Position numbers and translations under genes: made by a program. A stretch of 64,000 bases of DNA from Paenibacillus alkalitolerans (GTDB lineage Bacteria; Bacillota; Bacilli; Paenibacillales; YIM-B00363): positions 268,479 to 332,478 of the forward strand of contig NZ_JAEMXM010000005.1 in assembly GCF_016482785.1 (NCBI RefSeq), given 5' to 3'. Each line of letters opens with the position of its first letter. Positions within the stretch are counted from its first letter, which is position 1. Below are positions 16,657 through 25,574 of the stretch, piece after piece. The notes under the pieces were generated by a model. The model was not told the DNA's origin, searched no databases, and saw nothing but the letters and a program-made list of their open reading frames with translations.

Positions 16657-17634
16657 ATGGATATTCAACGATTTTTTTCCACAATCGACGCGCATATCGG
16701 CGGGGAACCGCTGCGGATCGTTACCGGCGGCATTCCCCCGGTATCCGGTTCGACGATGAAAGAGAAACTCGAATATTTTCAACGGCACTTCGATTCCGTA
16801 CGCAAAATTTTGCTGCAGGAACCGCGCGGGCACCGCGGAATGCGGGCGGCCGTCATCACTTCGGCGGACAACGGCATATCCGGCTTCGGAATGATAATGA
16901 TGGACAACGGAGGTTACCGTTTCCGCGGATTGAGCGCAATGTCGGCCGCCGCCGCCGCTCTGGAAACCGGTATTATCCCCATTCGCGGCGAACAAACAAC
17001 CGCGGCGATCGATACGCCTTGGGGAACCGTGACGGTCACGGCAGCCTGCTGCGGAACGGAAGTGCAGTCCGTTCAATATGCCGAGCAGCCAGCATTCGTG
17101 CTGGAGGAACGGCGCATGAACGTTGCGTTGCATGAGCGGCCGGTGCAAGTTGCAGTTGCTTCATGCGGACGGCCGATTGCGGTCGTGGACTGCGGACAGC
17201 TTGCGTTAAAGCTCGAGATTGCGTCCATACCGGAGTTTAACAGGTTGGCGCGCAGCATTCTTGAACATTTGACAAAGCTTGTCGGCGCCGAATCGGTTGT
17301 ATTCGCCGATTTGTCCGCTCCGCCCGGTTCCGCGGTCCGGTGTACAGCCGCCGATCGCAGCGGAAACGTCGCCCGGATGCCCGACACCGCGGAGTTAGGC
17401 TCGTGCATGGCGCTTCTCCGCCATAAGAGGGTGCCGCTTGGCGGAGAGAAGGTAATATTCGAAGGTATTTCCGGAGGAAGGCTGGCCGCCCTGGCGGACG
17501 AGGCGAGCCAAAGCGGCGGTAACCGGCCCGATGCGATCGTCCCTGTATTTACGGGGAGGGCGTTCATCACGGGAACGCACCAGTTTGTTCTGGATCCGAC
17601 GGATCAGATCGGTGAAGGTTTCGTGCTGTCCTGA
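16657..17634 (+). CDS. Proline racemase-fold paralogue lacking both catalytic cysteines
   Basis: 325 residues clearly related to the preceding epimerase: the start FFSTIDAHIGGEPLRIVTGG, the segment LLQEPRGHRGMRAAV and the ending GRAFITGTHQF all match. At the first active site, PMCGHDTIG becomes FRGLSAMS, with arginine 90 or a gap at the cysteine position. At the second, DRSPCGTGT becomes ARMPDTAEL, placing D243 at the cysteine. The deprotonation chemistry of the family is therefore impossible. The frame is intact and in operon position, so it is not an obvious pseudogene. A binding or regulatory role, a heteromeric partner of the active epimerase, or a different reaction are the options. Confidence 0.82.
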   Translation: MDIQRFFSTIDAHIGGEPLRIVTGGIPPVSGSTMKEKLEYFQRHFDSVRKILLQEPRGHRGMRAAVITSADNGISGFGMIMMDNGGYRFRGLSAMSAAAAALETGIIPIRGEQTTAAIDTPWGTVTVTAACCGTEVQSVQYAEQPAFVLEERRMNVALHERPVQVAVASCGRPIAVVDCGQLALKLEIASIPEFNRLARSILEHLTKLVGAESVVFADLSAPPGSAVRCTAADRSGNVARMPDTAELGSCMALLRHKRVPLGGEKVIFEGISGGRLAALADEASQSGGNRPDAIVPVFTGRAFITGTHQFVLDPTDQIGEGFVLS

Positions 17635-17674
17635 CGGATGGCAATTAATGAGAAACAGGAGAGTGAAGTGAGCA

Positions 17675-18565
17675 ATGGCAAGGTTTCCTGGTGTATATGT
17701 TGCGATCGTTACGCCTTTTACCGAACAGTATGAGGTGGATTACCAACGTCTTGCAGAGCATGTGGATTGGCTTATCGATCAAGGAGTTCACGGAATCATA
17801 CCTTCGGGTTCCGTCGGGGAGTATGCCGCGTTGACGAGGGAAGAGCGGGCGAAAGTGATCGAGACGGCGATCGACGCCGCCGCCGGCAGAGTGCCCGTCG
17901 TCATCGGCTCGGCCGCTCCGTCGACGAAGCAAGTCGTCGAGTTGATCGGCTTCGCGAAAGAGAAAGGCGCATCCGGCGTTATGGCGCTGCCGCCGATCAA
18001 TTACAAGCCGAAGGAAGAGGAAGTTATCGCTCATTATGAAGCGGTATCGAACGCCGGACTGCCGGTTATCGTATACAACAACCCGCACGATTACCCGGTG
18101 GATTTGAAGCCGGCGCTGCTCAACAAATTGGCGAAATTCGAAAATATCGTTGCGGTGAAAGAATTTAGCGGAGACGTGCGCCGGATCCATGACATTCTTA
18201 GAGAAACCGAGCTCGAAGTATTGGCGGGAGTCGACGATTTGGCGATGGAAGGCGCGCTTGTCGGCGCAACCGGATGGATCGGCGGCCTGACCAATGTGCT
18301 CCCTGGCGACAGTGTCCGAGTGTTTGAACTGGCGAGAGAGGGCAAAGTTGCGGAGGCGCTCGATATTTACCGGTACTTGCTCCCGCTGTTCCACTATGAC
18401 GCCGGCCCTCAGCTGGTTCAGGCGATCAAGCTGTCGATGGAGTTCGCCGGCATTCCCGCCGGTCCGACAAGACCGCCGCGTCTGGCGCTGAACGAGCAGG
18501 AGCAGCAGGAAGTGCGGGCCGCATACGAATATGCGGTGAACCGGCCGCAGCGGGTAAAATCTTGA
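17675..18565 (+). CDS. 1-Pyrroline-4-hydroxy-2-carboxylate deaminase-like protein (DHDPS family)
   Basis: 296 residues of the DHDPS superfamily with PSGSVGEYAALT (about 43-54), the tyrosine of VIVYNNP (Y134) and the Schiff-base lysine of AVKEFSGD (K162). Its loops differ clearly from the lyase at 832-1734. Within an operon that makes 1-pyrroline-4-hydroxy-2-carboxylate and contains a semialdehyde dehydrogenase, the expected reaction is deamination and dehydration to 2-oxoglutarate semialdehyde. GGAG lies 13 bases before the ATG, slightly far but with no better start. Assignment rests on family plus context; true DHDPS is unlikely here. Confidence 0.85.
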   Translation: MARFPGVYVAIVTPFTEQYEVDYQRLAEHVDWLIDQGVHGIIPSGSVGEYAALTREERAKVIETAIDAAAGRVPVVIGSAAPSTKQVVELIGFAKEKGASGVMALPPINYKPKEEEVIAHYEAVSNAGLPVIVYNNPHDYPVDLKPALLNKLAKFENIVAVKEFSGDVRRIHDILRETELEVLAGVDDLAMEGALVGATGWIGGLTNVLPGDSVRVFELAREGKVAEALDIYRYLLPLFHYDAGPQLVQAIKLSMEFAGIPAGPTRPPRLALNEQEQQEVRAAYEYAVNRPQRVKS

Positions 18566-18599
18566 TTGCCTAAATCGCGAGAAGGGAGTTGAGTGAACG

Positions 18600-20048
18600 A
18601 TGATGCATTCGAGAAACTGGATCGGCGGCGAATGGACGACTCCGCAGGAGGGTGAAACCGCGGTTTCCAATCCTTCCGATATTAAAGAACAAGTCGGAGT
18701 GATCCATCTGTCCGGCGCGTCCGACGTGTTCCAAGCGGAGCAAGCGGCGAGAAACGCGTTCCCCGGCTGGTCCCGGTTGACGGGCGCGCAGCGAGGGGAG
18801 ATTCTGCTGCGGATGGCGGCGGCGTTGGAAGCGGAACGGGACGGGCTCGCCGAGCTCGCTTCCCGTGAGATGGGCAAGCCGATCGCGGAGATGAAAGGCG
18901 AGGTGACCCGCGGCGTTAATCTGCTGAAATATTATGCGGCGGAAGGCGTCCGGGCGTTCGGGAACGTCATACCGTCCAACGAATCCCATGTGCTGCAATA
19001 CACGAGGCGGGTTCCTCTCGGTGTGGTCGGAATCATTACCCCATGGAATTTCCCTGTGGCCATTCCGATTTGGAAACTAGCTCCGGCACTTATTTGCGGA
19101 AACACGGTCGTCTGGAAACCGGCGGAGTTCGCATGCTTGACCGCTACCCGCATCGCCGAAATTTTCGCGAAGACGGAGCTTCCTCCCGGGGTCGTCAACC
19201 TGATCATAGGCAAAGGAAGCAAAGTCGGGCAAGCGCTGCTCTCCGAATGCCGGATCGACGCCGTCAGTTTTACGGGATCGTCGGCGACGGGGGCGGGCGT
19301 CGCGGAAATATGCGCGAAACGCAATATCAAGTACCAGACGGAGATGGGCGGGAAGAACGCGGCCGTCGTGCTCGGCGACGCCGATCTGGAACGGGCAGTG
19401 CCGGCGATTGTGAGCGGGGCGTTCCGGTCAGCCGGGCAAAAATGCACCGCCACGAGCCGCATCATCGTCGAGCGCTCCGCTGCGCCCGCTTTCCGGGAAG
19501 CGCTCCGGAAGGCGATGAGCGGCATCCGTATCGCCCATGCGCTCGATCCGTCGGCATACTTGGGACCGGTCGCATCCGCAAGCCAGTACGAAACCGTGAT
19601 GTCGTTCGTCGATTTGGCGCGCAAGGACGCGGAGACGGTTGCGGAGTGCGGCGGAGGCGGCGCTTCCATCGAACACGACGGCTATTATGTGACGCCGCTG
19701 GCCGTCAGCGGAGTCGGGGACGGACACCCGCTTGTGCAAGAAGAAATATTCGGACCCGTCGCCGTCGTGCTCGAGGCGGAGGACGTCTCGCACGCAATCG
19801 ATTTATGCAACAAGACGGTGTATGGCCTTAGCGCATCCGTCTTTACGCAAAATTTATCGTCCGCTCTTCGTTTTCTCGACGAGGCGGAGGCCGGAATGGT
19901 CCGGGTCAATTTGGAAACGGCCGGCGTCGAATACCAAGCTCCGTTCGGCGGCATGAAACAGTCGAGCTCGCATACCCGGGAGCAGGGGCAGGCTGCGCTC
20001 GATTTCTACAGCGCGGTCAAAACATGCGCGATCAAATATGGCGGGTGA
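18600..20048 (+). CDS. Aldehyde dehydrogenase, probable 2-oxoglutarate semialdehyde dehydrogenase
   Basis: 482 residues, normal for the family. Catalytic residues are visible: N150 in TPWNFPVA, E248 in TEMGGKN and the nucleophile C282 in SAGQKCTATSR. The motif VSFTGSSATG supports NAD(P) binding. The last step of bacterial hydroxyproline breakdown oxidises 2-oxoglutarate semialdehyde to 2-oxoglutarate, and this gene directly follows the deaminase that would supply it. The start has two adjacent ATGs (18600 and 18603); GAAGGGAG lies upstream. It is cytoplasmic. Confidence 0.88.
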   Translation: MMHSRNWIGGEWTTPQEGETAVSNPSDIKEQVGVIHLSGASDVFQAEQAARNAFPGWSRLTGAQRGEILLRMAAALEAERDGLAELASREMGKPIAEMKGEVTRGVNLLKYYAAEGVRAFGNVIPSNESHVLQYTRRVPLGVVGIITPWNFPVAIPIWKLAPALICGNTVVWKPAEFACLTATRIAEIFAKTELPPGVVNLIIGKGSKVGQALLSECRIDAVSFTGSSATGAGVAEICAKRNIKYQTEMGGKNAAVVLGDADLERAVPAIVSGAFRSAGQKCTATSRIIVERSAAPAFREALRKAMSGIRIAHALDPSAYLGPVASASQYETVMSFVDLARKDAETVAECGGGGASIEHDGYYVTPLAVSGVGDGHPLVQEEIFGPVAVVLEAEDVSHAIDLCNKTVYGLSASVFTQNLSSALRFLDEAEAGMVRVNLETAGVEYQAPFGGMKQSSSHTREQGQAALDFYSAVKTCAIKYGG

Positions 20049-20053
20049 TTAGC

Positions 20054-22795
20054 ATGAGTGGGAGCGCGAACGCAGGCGGGAAAACAATAATGACGAAAGG
20101 CCGCTTCGATCTGAAGTTCAAAGACGGAGCGGCGACCGGTCTCAAATGTTTCAGAGATACGCACGATACGAACTATATTTGGCCGAACAAGCGTTTTGGG
20201 GACGTGTATGTAACTTATAGGAAGCCGGAGGGCGACTGGGAAAGGACCGATACGTTATCGTTAGCCGAACAAGGTCTGGCGACGGTTGACGGCGCATCGC
20301 AGAACCATTCAAAGTACGCCGCCAGCTATCCGCTGGGAGGTGCGGAACATCCCGACCTTACCGTCACCGTAACGTTTGAAGCCGACGATACAAGCATGCT
20401 TTACACAATCGGTATTTCGAATTGCAGCGGCGTACCGGTTGAAATCGGCGATCTGGCCGTACCGTTCCCGATGAACCACGCGTTCGAGTGGGGAACGAAG
20501 CCGACGGAGAGCGTGATCAGACACAGCTTCGTGTCGGGCTGCGGTTCGTTCATGTTTTGGATGCGGTGCAACGGCGCGGGTCCATATCTGACGATGACGC
20601 CGCAAGGCCGCTCCAAGCTTGAGTATTACGACATGTACGAAGCGGACAACGGCAAACCCGGAAGTCTGCAATACCGGGCGTATATTCATTCCGCCGCCCA
20701 AGCGGACGCCGCGAAACGGAAAGGCTGCAATTGGCGGCAGCCCGTCACGAGCATTACCTTGGCGCCTGTTGGAGAAGAAGGGGATACGGTTGCTTACCCG
20801 TTCAAATTTCAATGGGCGGCCGATTACGACGATGTTCGGAAAATCTTAGTTGATGAAGGGCTTATCGACGTGCAGGTCATCCCCGGCATGACGGTGCCGA
20901 ACGACCAATCCGCCATGTTCTCGCTGCGGACGAAGCAGCCAATAGAAGCATTGATCCCCGAGTTTCCCGAACAAACGCAAATCTCTTATATAGGGAATAA
21001 GGGAGACAACCGCCATATCTACAAAGCGAGATTCGAGCGGCTCGGCGAAAATTCCATAACCGTAAAGTACGGCGGCGGCAAACATTTGATACTGGAATTT
21101 TTCTGTACCGAACCGATTGAGACGCTGATTAAAAAGAGAGCCGCTTTCATAACCAAACGACAGCACCGGGACCCGGCCAAGTGGTACGACGGACTGCTTG
21201 CGGAATGGAATATGGAGTCAAAGACGCTGCTCGGACCCGACAACTACGACAAGATCAAGGGCTGGAGAATTTACGCGGTGACGTGCGACGACCCCGGGCT
21301 GTCGAAACCGGCATTCCTGGCGGCCAAGAACGCGGAATTCCCGGATCAGAAGGAAGTCGAAGCACTCGACTATTACATAGAACGTTTCGTTTGGGGCGGC
21401 CTTCAAAGAACGGATGAAGAAGAGTACTCCTACGGCATATACGGCATACCGGATTGGAATGCGCTGCGCGAAAGCGAAGACGACGGCCGGCGGGGGAAGC
21501 TGCACATTTGGAGAATTTACGATTACCCGCACATTTTTCTTATGTATTGGAACATGTACAGGATCGGCAAAAATCATCCCGACGTGAGCATGTACTTGCC
21601 GAAAGAAGCGTATCTCGAACGCGCCTACAGAACGGCGCTGGCCATGTTTACGATACCGGTCGAGACGGCCGATTGGTCGGCTTACAAGACCGGACTGTAC
21701 AACGAATTGGTGATTGAAGACATCGTTCGGGAAATGAAGGCGATCGGCTGGAAGGAGAAAGCGTTGAGGCTGGAGAGCCATTGGAACAAAAAAGTGCTTT
21801 CATTCGTGAAAGAAAACGCCGACGTGTTCGGCTCCGAGTATCCGTTCGACTCCACCGGCTTCGAAAGCACGCACGCGATCGCCAAATATGCACTGGAGCA
21901 TTCGGTGAACGCCGTCGATGAAACGCCCAAAAGGCATGCCGACCCGGTCGTTGCTTACGGCGATGCGTTGAAGTTTATGGAAGCGCAAATGCAATCGAAC
22001 ATCGCATGCCGGGGCTGGCTCGAATCGGCGTATTATTTGTACGGCAGCGATTACCGCGCGAGCGGGAACGCGGCATACACGCTAAGCTACATGTCGCAGA
22101 TGGGCGGCTGGGCGATCCTGGATTACGCTCTTCGCCACAGCAATGATCCCCATACATATCTCCGGTTAGGTTATGCGTCGCTGTTAAGCTCGTGGGCGCT
22201 TATGAACAGCGGCACTCCCGGGAGCGATTACGGTTACTGGTACCCTGGCAAAGAGAATGACGGCGGCGCGGGCGGAGGGTTCGAACCGGCGCCGTTCGGC
22301 ACCACGTGGCTTGAACAAGAGCATCACAGAGGTTCATGGTATTACTCCTGCGAGATCGACCTCGGCTACTGCGGCGCATTGCGCGGAGCCGCCGCCGTTC
22401 TGGCCGACGACCCGGTTTTCGGGCTGTTCTGCTACGGGGGAGAATACGAGAAAGTTCCCGGCGGATATGAAGTGACGATGAAGGACGGGGTGCGGAGAAG
22501 GCTTTATGCGGTGATGGGCGGGCGGCGATTCGGCATGTTCATAGATACAGATCACATCTCTTCTTCGACACCGGTATTTTTTAACGATGATTTATCTGAA
22601 TTTTCTTTCAAAATTGAAAGCTCCACAACATGCGGGCACACCTTACACTTGACCGTTTCGGGCTTGCTTGAGGGAATGTATGACATATGTACGGACGGTT
22701 TGAGAGTGTCGCTGTCGGGAGGTGAGAGCCGGCCGGTTGTTGTGCCGATTGCGGTGAATGCCCAAGAGGTGACGGTCAGCATCAAGAAGAGATAA
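20054..22795 (+). CDS. Large DUF5695-like protein, putative cytoplasmic glycosidase
   Basis: 913 residues; I recognise it only tentatively as DUF5695-like. The start at 20054 follows the aldehyde dehydrogenase stop by five bases, with GGGTGAT as ribosome site. The first third is beta-rich (FDLKFKDGAATGLKCFRDTHD, then IWPNKRFGDVYVTYR). The middle and end have repeated aromatic, helix-rich segments such as GLYNELVIEDIVREMKAIGW and SYMSQMGGWAILDYALRH, as in (alpha/alpha)6 glycoside hydrolases, and a beta-sandwich tail. No signal peptide. Being last in the hydroxyproline operon and followed by an importer, it may remove a sugar from glycosylated hydroxyproline, for example galactose or a further arabinose. 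The activity is not known to me. Confidence 0.6.
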   Translation: MSGSANAGGKTIMTKGRFDLKFKDGAATGLKCFRDTHDTNYIWPNKRFGDVYVTYRKPEGDWERTDTLSLAEQGLATVDGASQNHSKYAASYPLGGAEHPDLTVTVTFEADDTSMLYTIGISNCSGVPVEIGDLAVPFPMNHAFEWGTKPTESVIRHSFVSGCGSFMFWMRCNGAGPYLTMTPQGRSKLEYYDMYEADNGKPGSLQYRAYIHSAAQADAAKRKGCNWRQPVTSITLAPVGEEGDTVAYPFKFQWAADYDDVRKILVDEGLIDVQVIPGMTVPNDQSAMFSLRTKQPIEALIPEFPEQTQISYIGNKGDNRHIYKARFERLGENSITVKYGGGKHLILEFFCTEPIETLIKKRAAFITKRQHRDPAKWYDGLLAEWNMESKTLLGPDNYDKIKGWRIYAVTCDDPGLSKPAFLAAKNAEFPDQKEVEALDYYIERFVWGGLQRTDEEEYSYGIYGIPDWNALRESEDDGRRGKLHIWRIYDYPHIFLMYWNMYRIGKNHPDVSMYLPKEAYLERAYRTALAMFTIPVETADWSAYKTGLYNELVIEDIVREMKAIGWKEKALRLESHWNKKVLSFVKENADVFGSEYPFDSTGFESTHAIAKYALEHSVNAVDETPKRHADPVVAYGDALKFMEAQMQSNIACRGWLESAYYLYGSDYRASGNAAYTLSYMSQMGGWAILDYALRHSNDPHTYLRLGYASLLSSWALMNSGTPGSDYGYWYPGKENDGGAGGGFEPAPFGTTWLEQEHHRGSWYYSCEIDLGYCGALRGAAAVLADDPVFGLFCYGGEYEKVPGGYEVTMKDGVRRRLYAVMGGRRFGMFIDTDHISSSTPVFFNDDLSEFSFKIESSTTCGHTLHLTVSGLLEGMYDICTDGLRVSLSGGESRPVVVPIAVNAQEVTVSIKKR

Positions 22796-22846
22796 ATATA
22801 CGGCGGCAAGTGGATCTGCGAAAAAAAAATCGGGAGGCATGTTTCT

Positions 22847-24547
22847 ATGAAAAAATGGTTTGTTTTGCTCCTGGCGCTTGTCATGCTTATAAGCAGTTGC
22901 AGCAATTCCGCAGAGACCGGAACGGAGAAAGAGGACGCCGGGGAAGAGCCGGCCGAGATGGAGACGACCGGCGTGAACGAATACGGCTGGGACGTTCCGA
23001 AAGAGACGCTGAAGATTACTTTCTATGCCGGTTACGGCGACCAGGCGGAGGCCGACGAACTGGCGAAGCCTATGGCCGAGTTTTACAAAGAAAAGTTTAA
23101 CGTCGAGATTAAGAAAACCGTCTACAGCGTCGAAATGGTCGAGAAACTGAACCTTATGCTGGCCAGCGGAGACTATCCGGAAGTGATCACCTTTATGGAC
23201 GATGAACTGGCGGAGAAGTTCATCGCGCAAGGAAGGGCTGTCGACCTTACGGAGCTGATCGATAAATACGCTCCGAACGTGAAAGATAAACTCGGCAAGT
23301 ATTTGAATCTGATGAAGACGGACGACGGGAAAATATATAAGCTGCCTGTCATGTGGGGCGAAAATCCGAACGTGGCCGGCTGGGATTTCGCCGTGCGTTA
23401 CGATTGGTGGAAAGAGATCGGATCCCCTGTGTATCAGACCCCCGAAGAGTACTATCAGACGCTCAAGAAGATAATGGAGAAGCATCCGACCAACGCCGAC
23501 GGCGAGAAGATTTATGCGTTGTCGGACAACACTCAAGGGTCCGGATTGTACGGCGCCATGCTCTCGGCATACGGATTCAAGAACGGTTACAAGGTCAATG
23601 AGAGCACCGGGGAGTTCACGCATTGGATGAATACGCCGGAGGGGCTCGAAATTGCGAGGTATATCAACCGGTTCTATCGCGAGGGAATGCTCGACCCCGA
23701 TTTCCTGAACAACAAATTTGAAGACTGGCAAGCGAAAGTGATGAACGAAAGAATCATCGGAAACATCGGCACGTGGTGGCATGTGTGGGTCGCCGGACAA
23801 GAGGCGTGGTCGCAGCAGGAAGGAAGCAATTTCAATATTGAGAAACGTTTCATGAACGTAACGGTCAAGGATCCGAATGTGGACCAAGCGACGGATGTGT
23901 CCTCGAACTTCATCGGCAATTCCAGGGTCATCATAACCGATAAGGCGAAAAATCCGGAGCAAATCATGAAGTGGTTCAACTGGGAATTGAGCGGCATCGG
24001 CACCATGATCACCGGCTTCGGAAAGCCGGATCCGAACAACGTATGGGACATCAAAGACGGGCAATGGATCTTCAGTGAAAGCGCGAAAGATTACGCCAAG
24101 AAGAACGAGAACTTCCATGCGGTCAGGGAAAAATACGGCGCTCAAGCGTATTGGATGGTTGCGCCGGCCGGGTGGTTGAAAGACGAGCATCTCGATCCGA
24201 GCGTTACAAGAGTGAGCGTATGGGATATGTGGCCGGTCGACTCCGACGGAAAGTTCCTCGACAAGGGCGTGAATCTGAGTTGGGCGAACGTGCAGGGGAA
24301 AAGCTGGGATTCGACGCTTTATACGGTTTCGTTTAAAGCGGATAACCCGATTACGAACGTCAATCAGACGATTAAAGACACACTGCTTTCGGAATGGGCG
24401 AAGATGATTACAAGCGGCTCGGAAGCCGAGCTTGAGAAAAATTTTAATGCCGCGCAAAACAAGCTGAACGAGCTTGGGCTGCACGATCTTGAAAAGTTCG
24501 TAGCGGAATCTTATAAAGAAAATCTCGAAAAATTCAATATGGAATGA
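22847..24547 (+). CDS. ABC transporter solute-binding lipoprotein (LplA-like)
   Basis: 566 residues. A lipoprotein signal peptide MKKWFVLLLALVMLISSCSN with cysteine 18 anchors it to the membrane, followed by an acidic, flexible linker (TEKEDAGEEPAEMETT). The rest is a family 1 sugar-binding fold (ITFYAGYGDQAEADELAKPM, LMLASGDYPEVITF). Such LplA-type proteins bind oligosaccharides. It is 51 bp behind the DUF5695-like gene and ahead of two permease genes, so it is the likely receptor for the glycosylated substrate of this cluster. Confidence 0.88.
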   Translation: MKKWFVLLLALVMLISSCSNSAETGTEKEDAGEEPAEMETTGVNEYGWDVPKETLKITFYAGYGDQAEADELAKPMAEFYKEKFNVEIKKTVYSVEMVEKLNLMLASGDYPEVITFMDDELAEKFIAQGRAVDLTELIDKYAPNVKDKLGKYLNLMKTDDGKIYKLPVMWGENPNVAGWDFAVRYDWWKEIGSPVYQTPEEYYQTLKKIMEKHPTNADGEKIYALSDNTQGSGLYGAMLSAYGFKNGYKVNESTGEFTHWMNTPEGLEIARYINRFYREGMLDPDFLNNKFEDWQAKVMNERIIGNIGTWWHVWVAGQEAWSQQEGSNFNIEKRFMNVTVKDPNVDQATDVSSNFIGNSRVIITDKAKNPEQIMKWFNWELSGIGTMITGFGKPDPNNVWDIKDGQWIFSESAKDYAKKNENFHAVREKYGAQAYWMVAPAGWLKDEHLDPSVTRVSVWDMWPVDSDGKFLDKGVNLSWANVQGKSWDSTLYTVSFKADNPITNVNQTIKDTLLSEWAKMITSGSEAELEKNFNAAQNKLNELGLHDLEKFVAESYKENLEKFNME

Positions 24548-24556
24548 TGGTTGCAG

Positions 24557-24612
24557 CTTGGGCGGTATTGTCGTCGACGATGTTGGCGATGCTGCCCAAG
24601 CACATCTTTTTT
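24557..24612 (+). terminator. Intercistronic hairpin with T tract after the binding-protein gene
   Basis: CTTGGGC (24557-24563) pairs with GCCCAAG (24594-24600), and TCTTTTTT follows. Partial termination here would give more binding protein than permease, as is usual in such operons. Confidence 0.6.
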
Positions 24613-24634
24613 GCAGGGTGAAGGAGGCGAAACA

Positions 24635-25552
24635 GTGGACAGATTGATCAAAATCGGAAGACGTTTGCGCCGGGAGAAAGAGTTGTGGTTCATCAACTCG
24701 TTCGCCATTGTCTGGGTCCTCATCTTTGCGTATGCGCCTATGTACGGCATTATTTACAGTTTCTACGATTATTTCCCGGGAAAGAAGCTCAGCGAATCCA
24801 AATTTGTGGGTCTAAAATATTACATTGAGTTTTTTTCTCTCCCGGACGTTTGGCTTATTATCAGAAACACCTTGGTAATCAGCACGTTGGGGCTGACGAT
24901 CGGTTTTGTCGCACCGATCATTCTGGCTCTATTAATTAATGAGATCCGCCATTCATTGTTCAAGAGGACGATACAGACCATTTCGTATCTCCCCCACTTC
25001 GTCTCATGGATTGTCGTTGCAAGCATCATTTTCACCATGCTCGGGAGCGAGGGGGTCGTTAACGACGCGCTGTTGAAAGCCGGAATTATTGATGTGCCGC
25101 TGCGCATTCTCGGGGAGGGTCATTATTTTTGGGGGCTGCTCACATTTTCTAATATTTGGAAGGGTATTGGATGGTCGTCCATCATATACATCGCCGCGAT
25201 CGCCGGCGTCGACCAGCAGTTGTATCAAGCCGGCGCCGTCGACGGACTCGGAAGATTCGGAATGGTGTGGCATATTACGCTTCCCGGAATCAGGCCCACT
25301 ATACTTCTGCTGTTCATTCTCGGAATCGGCTCTCTGCTTAACGCCGGCTTCGAGCAGCAATTACTTCTCGGTACGCCGAAGACGAGAGAGTACCACGAGG
25401 TCATCGATACATATGTGTACAGGTACGGGATACAGCTCGGCAGGTATTCGTTCGCGACGGCCGTCGGCTTCATGAGCTCCGTCCTCGGATTGATTCTTGT
25501 TTTGTTGACGAACAAGCTGTCGAAGAAGTTAACCGACACGTCCATCATCTGA
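24635..25552 (+). CDS. ABC transporter permease (LplB-like)
   Basis: 305 residues from a GTG at 24635 with AAGGAGGCG before it. About six membrane segments are visible (for example FAIVWVLIFAYAPMYGIIY and the block around GFVAPIILALLIN). The EAA loop that contacts the ATPase is YQAGAVDGLGRFGMVWHITLPGI. The PHFVSWIVVASI stretch is typical of LplB permeases. It pairs with the next gene. No ATPase is encoded in this operon; a shared MsmK/UgpC-type ATPase such as that at 41663-42739 would be needed. Confidence 0.9.
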   Translation: MDRLIKIGRRLRREKELWFINSFAIVWVLIFAYAPMYGIIYSFYDYFPGKKLSESKFVGLKYYIEFFSLPDVWLIIRNTLVISTLGLTIGFVAPIILALLINEIRHSLFKRTIQTISYLPHFVSWIVVASIIFTMLGSEGVVNDALLKAGIIDVPLRILGEGHYFWGLLTFSNIWKGIGWSSIIYIAAIAGVDQQLYQAGAVDGLGRFGMVWHITLPGIRPTILLLFILGIGSLLNAGFEQQLLLGTPKTREYHEVIDTYVYRYGIQLGRYSFATAVGFMSSVLGLILVLLTNKLSKKLTDTSII

Positions 25553-25574
25553 CGGAGAAGGAGGGGAACGGCTC

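Noticed and set aside
17645..18877. 410-codon open frame antisense to the deaminase and dehydrogenase genes
   Set aside because: Covers two genes with clear catalytic motifs on the plus strand and has no recognisable feature itself.
22643..24484. 613-codon open frame antisense to the binding-protein gene
   Set aside because: It mirrors the codon pattern of the plus-strand lipoprotein gene, shows no domain, and has no ribosome site.
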